Origin: UBA4735 sp035935465 | GTDB lineage: Bacteria; Chloroflexota; Limnocylindria; P2-11E | Assembly: GCA_035935465.1 (NCBI GenBank) | Contig: DASYXA010000111.1 | Coordinates: forward strand, 20,876-84,875 | DNA: 64,000 nucleotides | Direction of reading: 5' to 3' | Part shown: positions 42,815 through 52,456 of the stretch, piece by piece | How positions within the stretch are numbered: position 1 is the first letter of the stretch | How the letters are laid out: every line of letters starts with the position of its first letter | Made by a program: the position numbers and the translations under genes | The notes under the pieces: model-generated | What the model was told of the DNA's origin: nothing | Databases searched by the model: none | The model's input: only the letters and a program-made list of their open reading frames with translations

Positions 42815-43867
42815 ATGCGCGCGGTCATCGCCGCGGCGATCCTCGGTCTTGTGGCCGGATGTACCGCGACGTCCGTCGCGCCGTCCCCGACCGCGGGCCG
42901 AGCGGCCGACCCAAGCCCGACGACGACGCCGGCGCCGACGAACGCACCGCCGTCGGCGACAGGGGCCCGCCATCTGAATGACGTGCTCGGATTCGCCGTG
43001 ACCGTGCCGGCACCGTGGCACGTGAGCGAGTGCCAATCGGGCGTGACCCGCGAAGGCCCGTACCTCGGGCAGGACGTGCTGACCTGGCGCACCGCCGCGG
43101 AGGAGCACGACCTCGGTGGTGGCGGCGACACGGGCGGGTCGGGTGCATTCACCTGGGTCATCACGATCGCTGCCCAGATCGACGCGAGATCGGCGGCGGA
43201 GTTCGCGGCAGCGCAAGGCGGAAGCGTGGGCGACACGGTCGAGACGACGACGATCGATGGCCGTCCGGCGATCCGGAAGGCCGACGGACTCACCGGACGA
43301 GCGACCTACTACGTCGCGAACGAAGGCCGGGTGTACGCGATCGGTCTGTCGATCGGCGTCGACCCCACTGCCCCGTCCCCGCCGGCGAACACCCGGGCGA
43401 CCTTCGACGCGATCGCCCGGTCGTTGACGTTCGTGACGCCGACCGCGCGGCCGACGCCGACCCCGGCGCCGCAGCTCTCGGCGGCCGTCACCGCGGTCGT
43501 CGATGCGGTGGCGGCCGCCTTCGCGGCATCCGACGCCGACACGCTCCGCGAGCTCATGCCGCCCACGTGCTGGTTCACGTCGGCGGGCTACGCGTCCAGT
43601 GGCGTCGAGTTAAGCCGCGAGAGGATGGCCGACCTCCTCCGCACGTCGTTCGCCCAGGGTCGCAGGGTGACGGTCGAGTCGCGGCCGATCAACGCCGACG
43701 CGCCGTACGTCCGAGGCCCGTTCTGGGTGTGGTCCACGTGGTCGGCGTACAACGCGCCGTCATTCAGCCCCGAGAGCGTCACGCAGCTCGTGTTCGATCA
43801 GATCGACGGGCGCTGGTACTGGACCGGCGCGCTGTTCAACGCCGGATCCCTCAAGCCGGCGCGGTAG
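42815..43867 (+). CDS. Lipoprotein with two extracellular domains
   Basis: 350 residues, lipobox GLVAGC (Cys16). After a Thr/Pro linker a first domain starts at LNDVLGFAVTVPAPWHVSE, typical of exported PsbP/Mog1-like folds. A second Thr/Pro linker (TARPTPTPAPQ, near 215) leads to an NTF2-like domain (VVDAVAAAFAASDADTLREL to IDGRWYWTGAL). No function is known. It overlaps the end of the convergent MFS gene by 17 bases. Confidence 0.75.
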   Translation: MRAVIAAAILGLVAGCTATSVAPSPTAGRAADPSPTTTPAPTNAPPSATGARHLNDVLGFAVTVPAPWHVSECQSGVTREGPYLGQDVLTWRTAAEEHDLGGGGDTGGSGAFTWVITIAAQIDARSAAEFAAAQGGSVGDTVETTTIDGRPAIRKADGLTGRATYYVANEGRVYAIGLSIGVDPTAPSPPANTRATFDAIARSLTFVTPTARPTPTPAPQLSAAVTAVVDAVAAAFAASDADTLRELMPPTCWFTSAGYASSGVELSRERMADLLRTSFAQGRRVTVESRPINADAPYVRGPFWVWSTWSAYNAPSFSPESVTQLVFDQIDGRWYWTGALFNAGSLKPAR

Positions 43868-45143
43868 CCGGCGCGTCCGCGCGATCGCGGAGCGACGCGA
43901 CGAACCCGAGCGCACCGACGCCCATCAGCCCGAGCCCCGAGGCCGTGAACAGCGCCACCGGTCCGCGGTCCGAGAGCGCCCCCGTGACGGCGAGGGAGAT
44001 CGGCGCGGTGAGGTTGATGATCGTCCCGTACGACGCGAACACCCGGCCGCGCATGTCGGCGGGCACCGTGATCTGGAGGCGCGCGGAGTTCGCGGCATTC
44101 AGCACCGCGTTCGCCACCCCGAGCGCGAAGAATGCGAGCATCCCGAGGAACAGCGTCGGCGAGTACGCGAACCACAGCAGGATCGCGCCGTCGAAGAACA
44201 CGCCGAGCACGATCAGTCGCACGAGCGGGAGCATCCGGCGGATCGACGCGATCCCGGCGAAGCCGACGAGCAGGCCGGCCGAGAGCGCGGTGAGCAGCGC
44301 GGCGTAGTCGACGACTGTGCCGCCGAGCACCGCGGTGACCCAGAACGGGACCATCACGCGCCACGGGCCGGCCGCGAAGAGCTGATTGCCCGCGGCGACG
44401 AGGATCACGAGCCGGGTCGGGCCGTGGGTCGCGATGAACTTCACGCCGTCGGCGGCCTCGGCGATGAGCGGCCGGCGGCGCGCGACGCCCTGCACGACCG
44501 GGCCGGGCGTCAGGCGGATGATGAGCGCCGCGGACCAGAGGAACGACAGCGCGTCGATCCCGAGCAGCCAGACCGGGCCGATGGCCGCGAACAGGAGCGC
44601 CGCGCCGCCCGGCACGATGAGCGACGTGACCTGGGGCGAGATCGCGAACAGCGAGTTGGCGGCGACGAGCCGCTCCGTCAAGACGTACTGCGGCAGCACG
44701 GCCTGCCGCGCGGGATTGAAGAACAGGTTCGCGGTCACAAGCACGAGCCCCGCCGCGAGGATGATCGGGAGGTTCGCTCCACCCGAGGCGACGGAGACGG
44801 CGAGCGCGGCGACGACGATCGCGCGGAAGAGATCGGCGACCGCCATGACGCGGCGGCGGTCCATTCGGTCGACGAGCGTGCCGGTGACGATGCCGAGCAC
44901 GAGCTGCGGGAGGGTCATCACGATGCCGAGCGCGGCCAGGCCCGGTGCGCCGAGCCCGAGCGTGCTGAACGTCAGCCAGGTGAGCGCGACGGTGTGGAAG
45001 CCGTCGCCGATGACCGAGCCGGTGTGGGCGAGCCAGAGCAGCCGGAAGTCGCGGAGCCGCAGGAGATCGAACCCGACCGGCACCCAGCGGCGGCCCACGG
45101 ATGCCAGCATGACGACCGGCGCAAGTGGGCGCCCGGCGTTCAC
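43851..45143 (-). CDS. MFS transporter, exporter type
   Basis: 430 residues, about twelve membrane helices of the major facilitator superfamily, EntS/MFS_3-like. The loop 2-3 motif TGTLVDRMDRRRVM matches GxxxDRxxRR. NSLFAISPQ and MRGRVFASYGTI are further family blocks. Such proteins usually export drugs or siderophores by proton exchange. The GTG start overlaps the propeller lipoprotein gene by 4 bases. It is the last gene of a five-gene coupled run. Confidence 0.88.
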   Translation of the reverse strand: MNAGRPLAPVVMLASVGRRWVPVGFDLLRLRDFRLLWLAHTGSVIGDGFHTVALTWLTFSTLGLGAPGLAALGIVMTLPQLVLGIVTGTLVDRMDRRRVMAVADLFRAIVVAALAVSVASGGANLPIILAAGLVLVTANLFFNPARQAVLPQYVLTERLVAANSLFAISPQVTSLIVPGGAALLFAAIGPVWLLGIDALSFLWSAALIIRLTPGPVVQGVARRRPLIAEAADGVKFIATHGPTRLVILVAAGNQLFAAGPWRVMVPFWVTAVLGGTVVDYAALLTALSAGLLVGFAGIASIRRMLPLVRLIVLGVFFDGAILLWFAYSPTLFLGMLAFFALGVANAVLNAANSARLQITVPADMRGRVFASYGTIINLTAPISLAVTGALSDRGPVALFTASGLGLMGVGALGFVASLRDRADAPATAPA

Positions 45144-46285
45144 TTGTTCGGGCCGAGGAAGCCGAGCGACGTGATGTTGCCGGCGGGGATCGAGGCGAAC
45201 GCGCCATCGCTGAAGCGGTAGGCGCGGAACGTCGTCGAGGGTGCGCCGGAGAGCTCGGTCCCGATGATCCAGTCCGTCGGGTGCGTCGTCCCGTCCGCCG
45301 TTCGCAGCAAACGGGACGTGCTGAACATCCCCCGATCCTGACGGACGACCGCGCCATCCTGATAGACGACCATCGTCCCGTCGAATGGCCCGCCGTGCGG
45401 CCGCCAGGCGACGATGCGGCCGTCGGGGAGCACCTCGACGCCCTGCTCGCTCGCGACATCGCTCGGCGTGAGGCGCGTCTCGCGATCCGTACGGATGACG
45501 AGGTACGTGCTGCCGGTGCCGGAGCTCGAGAGGTAGCCGCTGCCGTCGCGCGGCTCCGACTCGAGGAGGTAGCGCCCTTCGTGGCCGGCCACGAGACGAT
45601 GCAGCGACAGCCGCACGAGCGTCTGGTCACGCAGGAGCCAGGTCCCCGCCTCGGCCTCGGGTCGCCGGAAGCTGAGGCTGTTCTGCGGCCGCCAGATCGC
45701 GACGCCGCCGCTGGACAGCCACACGCCGAAGGCCACCCCGAACCGCTCGTCGATCGTCGTGGTGGTGCCGGTCTTCAGATCCAGCTGCACGAGCTTCGTC
45801 ATCGGGATCGGCGCGCTCGGGACCTGCGCGCCCATCGTGACGTAGACCAGACCGCCGGTCGGCGTGAACGCGAAGCCCGGCCACGACACGTCCGTCGTGG
45901 CGACCGCGGCAAGCGCCCCGGTCGAGTCGTCGTACACGTAGAGGGTCTGCGCACCGGCGGCTCCGCATACGAACGCCGCCTTCCGGCCATACGCGACCAG
46001 ATCGCGGACCGCGTCGGCGCAGACGTGGACCTTCCGCCCGGCGGGCTGGCCGTCCGTGATCCGGAAGTACAGGTCGCCGCTGTTCGTGCCGACGATGAAG
46101 GTGAGGTCGGGGAACGGCACGACGTGGCCGGTCGCGGCTGGGCTCGGCGTCGGCGGGAGGACGGCGACGGGCGTGCCCGGGGGGGACGCGCCGGAGCTCG
46201 GGGTCGGGGTCGGCGCGACAGCCCCCGACCCGCAGGCGGCCGCCAGGACGCTCACCGTGAACACGACGACCGCTCGCATCGTCAT
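45140..46285 (-). CDS. Beta-propeller lipoprotein
   Basis: 381 residues; lipobox VSVLAAAC (Cys18), followed by a Pro/Ser/Thr-rich linker. The rest has blade-like repeats (GDLYFRITDGQPAGRKVHVC, then TLYVYDDSTGALAAVATT and EVLPDGRIVAWRPHGG) of a propeller exposed outside the membrane. Overlaps of 4 bases join it to the D-aminoacylase gene before and the MFS gene after. No enzyme motif was seen. Confidence 0.75.
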   Translation of the reverse strand: MTMRAVVVFTVSVLAAACGSGAVAPTPTPSSGASPPGTPVAVLPPTPSPAATGHVVPFPDLTFIVGTNSGDLYFRITDGQPAGRKVHVCADAVRDLVAYGRKAAFVCGAAGAQTLYVYDDSTGALAAVATTDVSWPGFAFTPTGGLVYVTMGAQVPSAPIPMTKLVQLDLKTGTTTTIDERFGVAFGVWLSSGGVAIWRPQNSLSFRRPEAEAGTWLLRDQTLVRLSLHRLVAGHEGRYLLESEPRDGSGYLSSSGTGSTYLVIRTDRETRLTPSDVASEQGVEVLPDGRIVAWRPHGGPFDGTMVVYQDGAVVRQDRGMFSTSRLLRTADGTTHPTDWIIGTELSGAPSTTFRAYRFSDGAFASIPAGNITSLGFLGPNK

Positions 46286-47841
46286 CCGGAGACCGTGGCG
46301 AAGCGCCCGTTCCGTGCAGCGACGGTCCCGTCATACACCGAGACCTGGCCCTGCACGATCACCGCCCGCACACCGACCGGCGGCAGCAGCGGCTGCTCGT
46401 ACGTCGCGCGGTCGTTGACGGTGGCTGGATCGAAGACCACGAGGTCGGCGATCGCGCCGCATTCGACGCGGCCGCGGTCGCGGAGGCCGAACCGTTCCGC
46501 GGGGACCGCGGTCATCTTGCGCACGGCGGTCGGCAGGTCGAGCACGCCCCGCTCGCGGACATAGCGGCCGAGGATCCGCGCGAACGTGCCGGCGAGGCGC
46601 GGGTGCGGCTTGCCCGGGAGCGGGATCGCGTCGGAGCCGATCATCGACGCCGGATGCGCGATGACGCGCTCGACATCGTCCTCGCGCATCGTGTGCGCGA
46701 TCATCGTCACCCTCCCGCGCCGTTCGGCGATGAGATCGAAGGCCGCCTCGGCGGGGTCGGCGCCGAGCTCGCTCGCGCGCTTCCCCTCGAGCTCGGGCCG
46801 GCCGGCGCAGCCGGCGATGACGATCCCGTCCCAGCCCGCGGCGCGCTGCTGGTTCTGCCAGCCGGGGATGCCGTCCGCGAAGTCCCGCTTGATCCGCGCA
46901 CGCGCGACGGGATCGCCGAGCCGCGCGACCATCGCGTCGATCCCGTCCGCGAGCGCCCAGGGCGGCAGGATGGAATGGAGGAGCGTGCTTCCGGCCGTGT
47001 ACGGATACACATCGACCGTCACATCGAGCCCGCTCGCGCGCGCTTCGTCGACGAGCGCGAGCGTCTCCGCGGTGCGACCCCAGTTGTCCCTGCCCGACGT
47101 CTTGTGATGCGAGATGTGGACCGCCACGCCGGCCTCGCGGCCGATGCGGATCGCCTCGCGCACCGAGTCGGCGACCATGTCGGTCTCGCCGCGCAGGTGG
47201 GTGACGTACGGCCGGCCCGTGGCGCGCAGCGTGCGCGCGATCGCGACGAGCTCCTCGGTCCGCGCGTAGAGACCGGGCGCGTACACCAGGCCGCTCGAGA
47301 TGCCGACCGCGCCCTGGGCGAGCCCGGTCTCGGCGAGCTTGACCATCGCCCGCAGCTCATCGCCGGACGGCGCGCGGTCCGCGAAGCCGAGCACGGCCGC
47401 GCGGATGCTCCCATGGCCGATGAGCGGCGCGACGTTCGCGAACAGGGCATGCACCGCGATCCGGTACGAGGCGAGGTCGGGCCACGAGCGATCGTCGCCG
47501 ATGAGCGAACCCATGTGCGCACCCACCTGGTCGGCGTGCGGACCGTCGGCCGGGAACGGGCTGAACCCGCAATTGCCGGTGACCTCGGTGGTGACGCCCT
47601 GCCGGAGCTCGGCCGACTTCACGTCGAAATGCTCGTCGGGCAGCAGCATCGCGACATCGCCATGGGTATGCGTGTCGATGAATCCCGGCCCGACGACGTG
47701 GCCGGTCGCGTCGATCGTCTGCGTCGCCGGACCGACCGCACCGATCGCCTCGATCCGGCCTCCGCGGATGCCCACGTCGGCCGGGCGTCCGGGCGCACCG
47801 GTGCCATCGATGACGAGGCCGTTGCGGATGACCAGATCCAT
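46282..47841 (-). CDS. N-acyl-D-amino-acid deacylase (D-aminoacylase)
   Basis: 519-residue amidohydrolase. Metal ligands match D-aminoacylase: GFIDTHTHGD (H58 and H60), the bridging Cys in GNCGFSPFP (C91), then His in THLRGETDM and HISHHKTSG, and the catalytic Asp in MIGSDAIPLPG. It removes acyl groups from N-acyl-D-amino acids. It is cytoplasmic, as no signal is present. Start taken as ATG 47841; a GTG one codon upstream is possible. It overlaps the hydrolase gene before it and the lipoprotein gene after it. Confidence 0.92.
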   Translation of the reverse strand: MDLVIRNGLVIDGTGAPGRPADVGIRGGRIEAIGAVGPATQTIDATGHVVGPGFIDTHTHGDVAMLLPDEHFDVKSAELRQGVTTEVTGNCGFSPFPADGPHADQVGAHMGSLIGDDRSWPDLASYRIAVHALFANVAPLIGHGSIRAAVLGFADRAPSGDELRAMVKLAETGLAQGAVGISSGLVYAPGLYARTEELVAIARTLRATGRPYVTHLRGETDMVADSVREAIRIGREAGVAVHISHHKTSGRDNWGRTAETLALVDEARASGLDVTVDVYPYTAGSTLLHSILPPWALADGIDAMVARLGDPVARARIKRDFADGIPGWQNQQRAAGWDGIVIAGCAGRPELEGKRASELGADPAEAAFDLIAERRGRVTMIAHTMREDDVERVIAHPASMIGSDAIPLPGKPHPRLAGTFARILGRYVRERGVLDLPTAVRKMTAVPAERFGLRDRGRVECGAIADLVVFDPATVNDRATYEQPLLPPVGVRAVIVQGQVSVYDGTVAARNGRFATVSG

Positions 47842-48719
47842 CACCGCGAGGCGACCGCAAGGAATGCGCGGATGCGATCGCGGTATTCGTCAGGATGAGC
47901 GCGGAAGGCGCCGGCATGGCCACCATTGGGAACGATCCAGAGGTCGGTCGTCCGGCCGCCGGCGGCCAGCAACGCCTGCACGTCCGCGAGCGACGTCGTC
48001 GCGTTGTCGTCATCCGCGCAATGAATGAGCTGGATCCAGCGCGGTCCGATGCGCGCGACGACATCACGGGGACGGGCATCCTCGAGGCGACCATCGATCA
48101 GCCAGTCGACGAGCGCGGACTCATAGGGCAACACCGGCAGCGCGAGCGGACCCAGCGGGATGCTCGACATCCGGACGAGCTGGACGCGCTCATCGGCCCA
48201 GGGGCTGTCCGCGACGACGCCCTGGATGCGATCGTCCTGCGCGGCGGCGAGCAGCGCATCGCCCGCGCCGAGCGAGATCCCAAGGACGTAGATGTGGGCG
48301 GAGCCGGGCTCGGCGCTCGACCAGAGGAAGTCGACGGCGCCGACGATGTCGCGCGCCTCCGTCGCACCGACCCCGAACACGCCGCCGCTCTCGCCGGTCC
48401 CGCGGCTGTCGTACAGGAGCACTGAGAAACCGTCCCGCACGAGCATCGAGGCGTAGTCGGCCATCTCGCGACGATCGGTCTTGAACCCGTGTACGACGAC
48501 GAAGATGCCGGCGGGGCCAGGGATCGCGACGTACGACCCGGCAAGCGGGACACCGTCGCTCGCCGTGAACGACACTGACTCCGCCGGCAGGCCGGCGATC
48601 GTCGCAACGGCCGACGGCCCGCTCGAGGTGCGTCGCACCAGAAGCACACCGCGAGCGGCTGGTGCAAGTGCCCATGCGAGCACGGCGATCGAGAGCGTGG
48701 CGAGGACGGCACGCCTCAC
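47841..48719 (-). CDS. Membrane-anchored alpha/beta hydrolase
   Basis: 292 residues. One N-terminal membrane helix (AVLATLSIAVLAWALAPAA) is followed by an alpha/beta hydrolase domain. The oxyanion region VVVHGFKTDRREM, nucleophile Ser in VLGISLGAGDAL (GxSxG), acid near LIHCADDDN and His in VPNGGHAGAF make a complete triad. It resembles FrsA/BAAT-like or YqkD-like hydrolases. Substrate unknown. The GTG at 48719 overlaps the kinase gene by 4 bases. Confidence 0.85.
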   Translation of the reverse strand: MRRAVLATLSIAVLAWALAPAARGVLLVRRTSSGPSAVATIAGLPAESVSFTASDGVPLAGSYVAIPGPAGIFVVVHGFKTDRREMADYASMLVRDGFSVLLYDSRGTGESGGVFGVGATEARDIVGAVDFLWSSAEPGSAHIYVLGISLGAGDALLAAAQDDRIQGVVADSPWADERVQLVRMSSIPLGPLALPVLPYESALVDWLIDGRLEDARPRDVVARIGPRWIQLIHCADDDNATTSLADVQALLAAGGRTTDLWIVPNGGHAGAFRAHPDEYRDRIRAFLAVASR

Positions 48720-49243
48720 GCGGGCAGCCAGCCGGTGCGCTGAAGGACCTCGCGCGCGACGGTCACGACATCGCGGCCGTCGGTCTCGATGAGCACGTCT
48801 TCGAACGGCTGCGCATCCATCTGCGCCGCGAGCTCGCCGGATCGCGCGAGGTGCCACTCCATGTCGCGCCACGGTCCTCTGCTCCGCACGCGCGCCTGAA
48901 GCGTCTCGGGTGCCGCCCGCAGCCGCACGAGGACGATGTCGGCGCCGGGGATCGCGCGCCGGAACCCTTCGAGCTCGGATCGCGACTCGATGACCCGAGC
49001 GACGATCAAGCGCCGGGCGCCGGCGAGCTGGTAGTTCTTCCAGATCGCCGCGAGATTCGCCAGGCCGAGCTGGGTGCCCCAGCGGTCGTCGTCCGCGGGC
49101 CGGGGATCGCACGCGGTGAGCTGGTCGAAGTCGACGTTCGCGTGCGGGATCTTCGCGGCGAGGAGCGGATAGCCCATCGCCTCGGCGACCGTGGACTTCC
49201 CGACGCCGACCGGCCCGGTGACGATGATCGTGGGCACGTTCAT
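48716..49243 (-). CDS. P-loop kinase-like protein
   Basis: 175 residues with Walker A GPVGVGKST (10-18) near the N-terminus and a short NMP-kinase-like fold (VDFDQLTACDPRP, later RLRAAPETLQARVRSRG as a possible lid). It looks like a small AAA_18/AAA_33 kinase acting on a small metabolite; the substrate is unknown. It is the first gene of a five-gene run whose members all overlap by a few bases. Confidence 0.8.
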   Translation of the reverse strand: MNVPTIIVTGPVGVGKSTVAEAMGYPLLAAKIPHANVDFDQLTACDPRPADDDRWGTQLGLANLAAIWKNYQLAGARRLIVARVIESRSELEGFRRAIPGADIVLVRLRAAPETLQARVRSRGPWRDMEWHLARSGELAAQMDAQPFEDVLIETDGRDVVTVAREVLQRTGWLPA

Positions 49244-49267
49244 GGGCGGAACGCTACGCCGCGAGGG

Positions 49268-50608
49268 CTACTGCTGGAGCGCGAGGAGCAACGCGGCGAC
49301 GCCCTGCTGGCCGCGGACGCGCGCGCGCTGGAGGACGTACATGCCGTTCGAGCTCTGGATCGAACCGCCCGACTTCTTGTACGCCGAGAGGTAGCCGCAC
49401 TTCGCGAGCGCGACGAGCGAGGTGCCGTTGTAGTCACCCGATGGGTACGCGAAGTGGCGCACGTCGGTGCCGGTCCAGTCGTTCAGGAACTCGCGGGACC
49501 GGCACATCTGGTACGTCTGGCCGGCGAGATCACCCAGCATCGGGATGTGGTCCATCGCGTGCGCCTCGACGTCCATGCCCGCGTCGGCGAGCGCGCGCAC
49601 CTGCGCGCGGCTGATGTGCCCGGGTTTGTCGACGAGGTTCACGGTGACGAAGAACGTGCCGGTCAGGCCGTACGCCTTGAGCAGCGGCAACACGACGCCG
49701 TACGCGTCGGCGTAGCCGTCGTCGAAGGTGAGCATGACGGGCTTGTCCGGCAGTGGCGCGGCCTGGTCGAGCGACCACCAGAGGTCCTTGGTCGTGATCG
49801 TGTGATAGCCGTTCGCCTTCAGGTACTGGAGCATCGCCTCGAAGTCCGTCGGGCTCACGGTCAGGTCCTTACGGAGCGCCATGTTCGGGTCGGACGCCGG
49901 CAGCCAGCTCACGTAGTGGTACATGAGCGACGGGACGCGGATCATGCGCGAGCCGTCGGCGAGCGTCGCCGGCGGGTACGTGCGCGCGACCGCGGGCGTC
50001 TTGACCGTCGCTGTCGGATCGACCGGGGGCTGCGAGTCGTCGGCCTTCACGAAGACGTAGAAGGTGAGGCCGGGGTCCTCGAGCCACTGCTGGCCCTCGA
50101 GCAGCGGGCGCAGGCCGAGCCGGTAGGTGCCCGGCGTGCTCGGCGCCTGGACACCGAACTGGAACCACACGACCTGGCCAGGACCGACGTAGGGGGTGGG
50201 CTGGATGGCCGGACGGTTCGGGCGCGACCACGTCGGCGCGCCGAGCGCGCTCGCGCGATCCTGTCCGGGGTCGGGACCCCACGTGCCGAGCGCGGCGTTC
50301 CCGTACCAGCCGAGCGAGCCAGTGTTGAGAAAGGCGATCGTGACCGTGGTCGAGCTGCCCGGGCAGAGCGTCGGGAATCCGGAGCGCGCGTAGAGCGCGG
50401 CGTGCGCGCCGGCGAGGCCGGTGGTCGCGCTCACCGGCGGGACGCCGGGCGCGACGGAGTCGGTGCAGGTCGTTTGGGGCAGCGCCGGGGCCGGCGGCAT
50501 GATCGGCGTCGCGAGCGTGCGCGGATCGGGCTCGCTTGCCCGAGTGGGAGCCGCGGGCACGCCGAGGAGGGCGACGGCGAGCGCGGCGATGCCGATCCTG
50601 CGGAACAC
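49268..50608 (-). CDS. Secreted polysaccharide deacetylase with NBR1-like Ig domain
   Basis: 446 residues; signal peptide IGIAALAVALLGVPAAPTRA. Residues about 75-190 (CPGSSTTVTIAFLNTGSLGW, VGPGQVVWFQFGVQAPSTPG, TYRLGLRPLLEGQQWL) match the pattern of an NBR1-type Ig domain. A NodB-type deacetylase domain follows: metal Asp in LTFDDGYADAY (about residue 292), His pair in EAHAMDHIPM, and AYPSGDYNG. It should remove acetyl groups from cell-wall or other glycans outside the membrane. The GTG at 50608 is chosen since it gives the signal peptide and has AAGGA ahead. Confidence 0.86.
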   Translation of the reverse strand: MFRRIGIAALAVALLGVPAAPTRASEPDPRTLATPIMPPAPALPQTTCTDSVAPGVPPVSATTGLAGAHAALYARSGFPTLCPGSSTTVTIAFLNTGSLGWYGNAALGTWGPDPGQDRASALGAPTWSRPNRPAIQPTPYVGPGQVVWFQFGVQAPSTPGTYRLGLRPLLEGQQWLEDPGLTFYVFVKADDSQPPVDPTATVKTPAVARTYPPATLADGSRMIRVPSLMYHYVSWLPASDPNMALRKDLTVSPTDFEAMLQYLKANGYHTITTKDLWWSLDQAAPLPDKPVMLTFDDGYADAYGVVLPLLKAYGLTGTFFVTVNLVDKPGHISRAQVRALADAGMDVEAHAMDHIPMLGDLAGQTYQMCRSREFLNDWTGTDVRHFAYPSGDYNGTSLVALAKCGYLSAYKKSGGSIQSSNGMYVLQRARVRGQQGVAALLLALQQ

Positions 50609-50693
50609 CCTCGTCCTTGCCCTCTCCTCGTGCTCGTCGCGCCATTCGGACAACGCGCGTTACCTGTTCGTTGTGATGCTACGGCGCTCGGTC

Positions 50694-51458
50694 TCAGCCC
50701 GGCAGGATGACCGTGCGTCCGCTCACTTGGACGACCGCCAGGCCCGCGCCGAAGACCCGCGTCACGACAGGCGCCGCGAGGGCCGTCGGTGGCGCACCGT
50801 CGGCGACGATGCGGCCGCCGTCGAGGACGACGACGCGATCGGCGAGTGTCGCGAGATTGAGGTCGTGCAGGACCGCGAACGCGATGACGCCGCGCGTGCG
50901 CGCGAGCTCCGCCGCACGGCGCACGGTGCCGATCTGATGCGCGGGATCGAGATGCGCGGTCGGCTCGTCGAGGAGCAGCGCGTCGGCCTCCTGCGCGAGG
51001 GCCATCGCGAGCACGACGCGCTGCCGCTCGCCGCCTGAGAGCGCATCGAGCCGGCGGTCGACGAGCGCACCGAGGTCCTGCTCGGCGATCGCGCGCGCGA
51101 CGGCGGCCGCGTCGCCCGTAGTCGGCCGCGCGAACAGGCCGAGCCGCGCGGTGCGGCCGAGGGCGACGATCTCGCGAACGGTGAACGGGAACAGCGTGTC
51201 GAACGTCTGCGGCACGACGGCGATACGCGCGGCGAGCGCGGGACGCGAGAGCGTCGCGACGTCGACGCCGTCGAGCGTCACCGCGCCCGCCGTCGGCCGG
51301 ACGAGCCCGGCGAGCGCGCGCAGGAGCGTGGACTTCCCCGCCCCGTTCGGTCCGACGAGGGCGACGAGCATCCCGGGCGCGAGCGCGAGGTCGATGTCGC
51401 GCAGCACCGCCCGTGCTCCATAGCCGGCGGCGAGCGCGCGCGCGACGAGCGCGGTCAC
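50694..51458 (-). CDS. btuD: ABC transporter ATPase, cobalamin type
   Basis: 254-residue ATPase of a BtuCD/FecCD-type importer. Walker A VGPNGAGKST, Q-loop VVPQTFD, signature LSGGERQR, Walker B ALLLDEPTAHLD and switch His in VLHDLNLA are all intact. It powers the permease encoded just upstream, with a GTGA overlap. B12 is inferred as the cargo because the operon leader carries a cobalamin riboswitch. It is the last gene of the set. Confidence 0.92.
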   Translation of the reverse strand: MTALVARALAAGYGARAVLRDIDLALAPGMLVALVGPNGAGKSTLLRALAGLVRPTAGAVTLDGVDVATLSRPALAARIAVVPQTFDTLFPFTVREIVALGRTARLGLFARPTTGDAAAVARAIAEQDLGALVDRRLDALSGGERQRVVLAMALAQEADALLLDEPTAHLDPAHQIGTVRRAAELARTRGVIAFAVLHDLNLATLADRVVVLDGGRIVADGAPPTALAAPVVTRVFGAGLAVVQVSGRTVILPG

Positions 51459-52456
51459 GCGACCTCGCGGCGGCGCGCGCGCACGAGCAGGAGGAGGAAG
51501 AACGGCGCGCCGAGCAGGCCGGTCACGACGCCGACCGGCAGCTCCGCCGGCGCGAAGGCGCTGCGTGCGCCGAGATCCGCGAGCACGAGCGCGCTCGCCC
51601 CGCCGAGGAAGCTTGCGACCGCGAGGGTCCGATGGGTCGCGCCCACGACCGGCCGGAGCGCGTGCGGGATCACCAGACCGACGAACCCGACGAGCCCGGC
51701 GAGCGCGACGGCCGCGCCGGTGAGCAGCGCGGCCGCGCCGATGACGGCGATCGTCGTGCGCTCCGGGTCGACGCCGAGCGTCGCGGCGGTCTCCTCGCCG
51801 AACACGAACGCGTCGATGCGGCGGCCGAGGACGAGCGCGAGCCCGAGGCCGAGGGCCACGACGACCGCCGCGATGACGAGCTCGCTCGTCGCGCGCACGG
51901 CGACGCCGCCGCTCAGGATGTCGAGGATCGCGCGGAGGCGGAGCGAGAGGCGGTCGCTCGCGAAGAGGAGCAGCGTGACGAGGGCGCTCGCGAACGACGT
52001 GAGGATGATCCCGGCGAGCAGCACCGTGAGCACGGTCGTGCGGCCGCCGAGCCGCGCGAGCTGCCACACGCCGAGCGCGCTCGCGAGCGCGCCGGCGAAC
52101 GCGGCGAGCGGGACGACCGTCGCGCTGATGTCGCTCCCGAGCGCGATGACGCCGACCGCGCCGAGCGCGGCGCCGGCTGACGTCCCTGTGACGTACGGAT
52201 CGGCCAGCGGGTTCCGGAACAGGCCCTGGAGCAGCGTGCCCGCGACGGCGAGCGCGCCGCCGACGAGCGCGGCGGCGAGCACGCGGGGCAGGCGCAGGTC
52301 GCGGATGATGACGCCGGTCACCGGATCGCCACCGCCGAGCAGCGCGCCCAGCACGTCGGTGGGGGCGAGCGGGACCGCGCCGACGAGGATCCCCGCGGCG
52401 AGGCTCAGCGGGAGCGCCGCCGCGAGGATCGCGATCGCCGGAGCGGCCCGGGTCAC
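51455..52456 (-). CDS. btuC: ABC transporter permease, cobalamin type
   Basis: 333-residue FecCD/BtuC-family permease with about ten helices. It has RLPRVLAAALVGGALAVAG, QGLFRNPLADPYVTGTSAGA and the late LVGFVGLVIPHALRPVVGATH, all family signatures. It makes the membrane channel for the binding protein and ATPase next to it. Overlaps of 4 bases join it to both. The riboswitch suggests cobalamin. Confidence 0.92.
   Translation of the reverse strand: MTRAAPAIAILAAALPLSLAAGILVGAVPLAPTDVLGALLGGGDPVTGVIIRDLRLPRVLAAALVGGALAVAGTLLQGLFRNPLADPYVTGTSAGAALGAVGVIALGSDISATVVPLAAFAGALASALGVWQLARLGGRTTVLTVLLAGIILTSFASALVTLLLFASDRLSLRLRAILDILSGGVAVRATSELVIAAVVVALGLGLALVLGRRIDAFVFGEETAATLGVDPERTTIAVIGAAALLTGAAVALAGLVGFVGLVIPHALRPVVGATHRTLAVASFLGGASALVLADLGARSAFAPAELPVGVVTGLLGAPFFLLLLVRARRREVA

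Noticed and set aside
48662..50710. 682-residue open frame antisense to the kinase and deacetylase
   Set aside because: Composition is that of a shadow frame (Arg, Val, Glu, Asp repeats); real genes on the other strand have full motifs.
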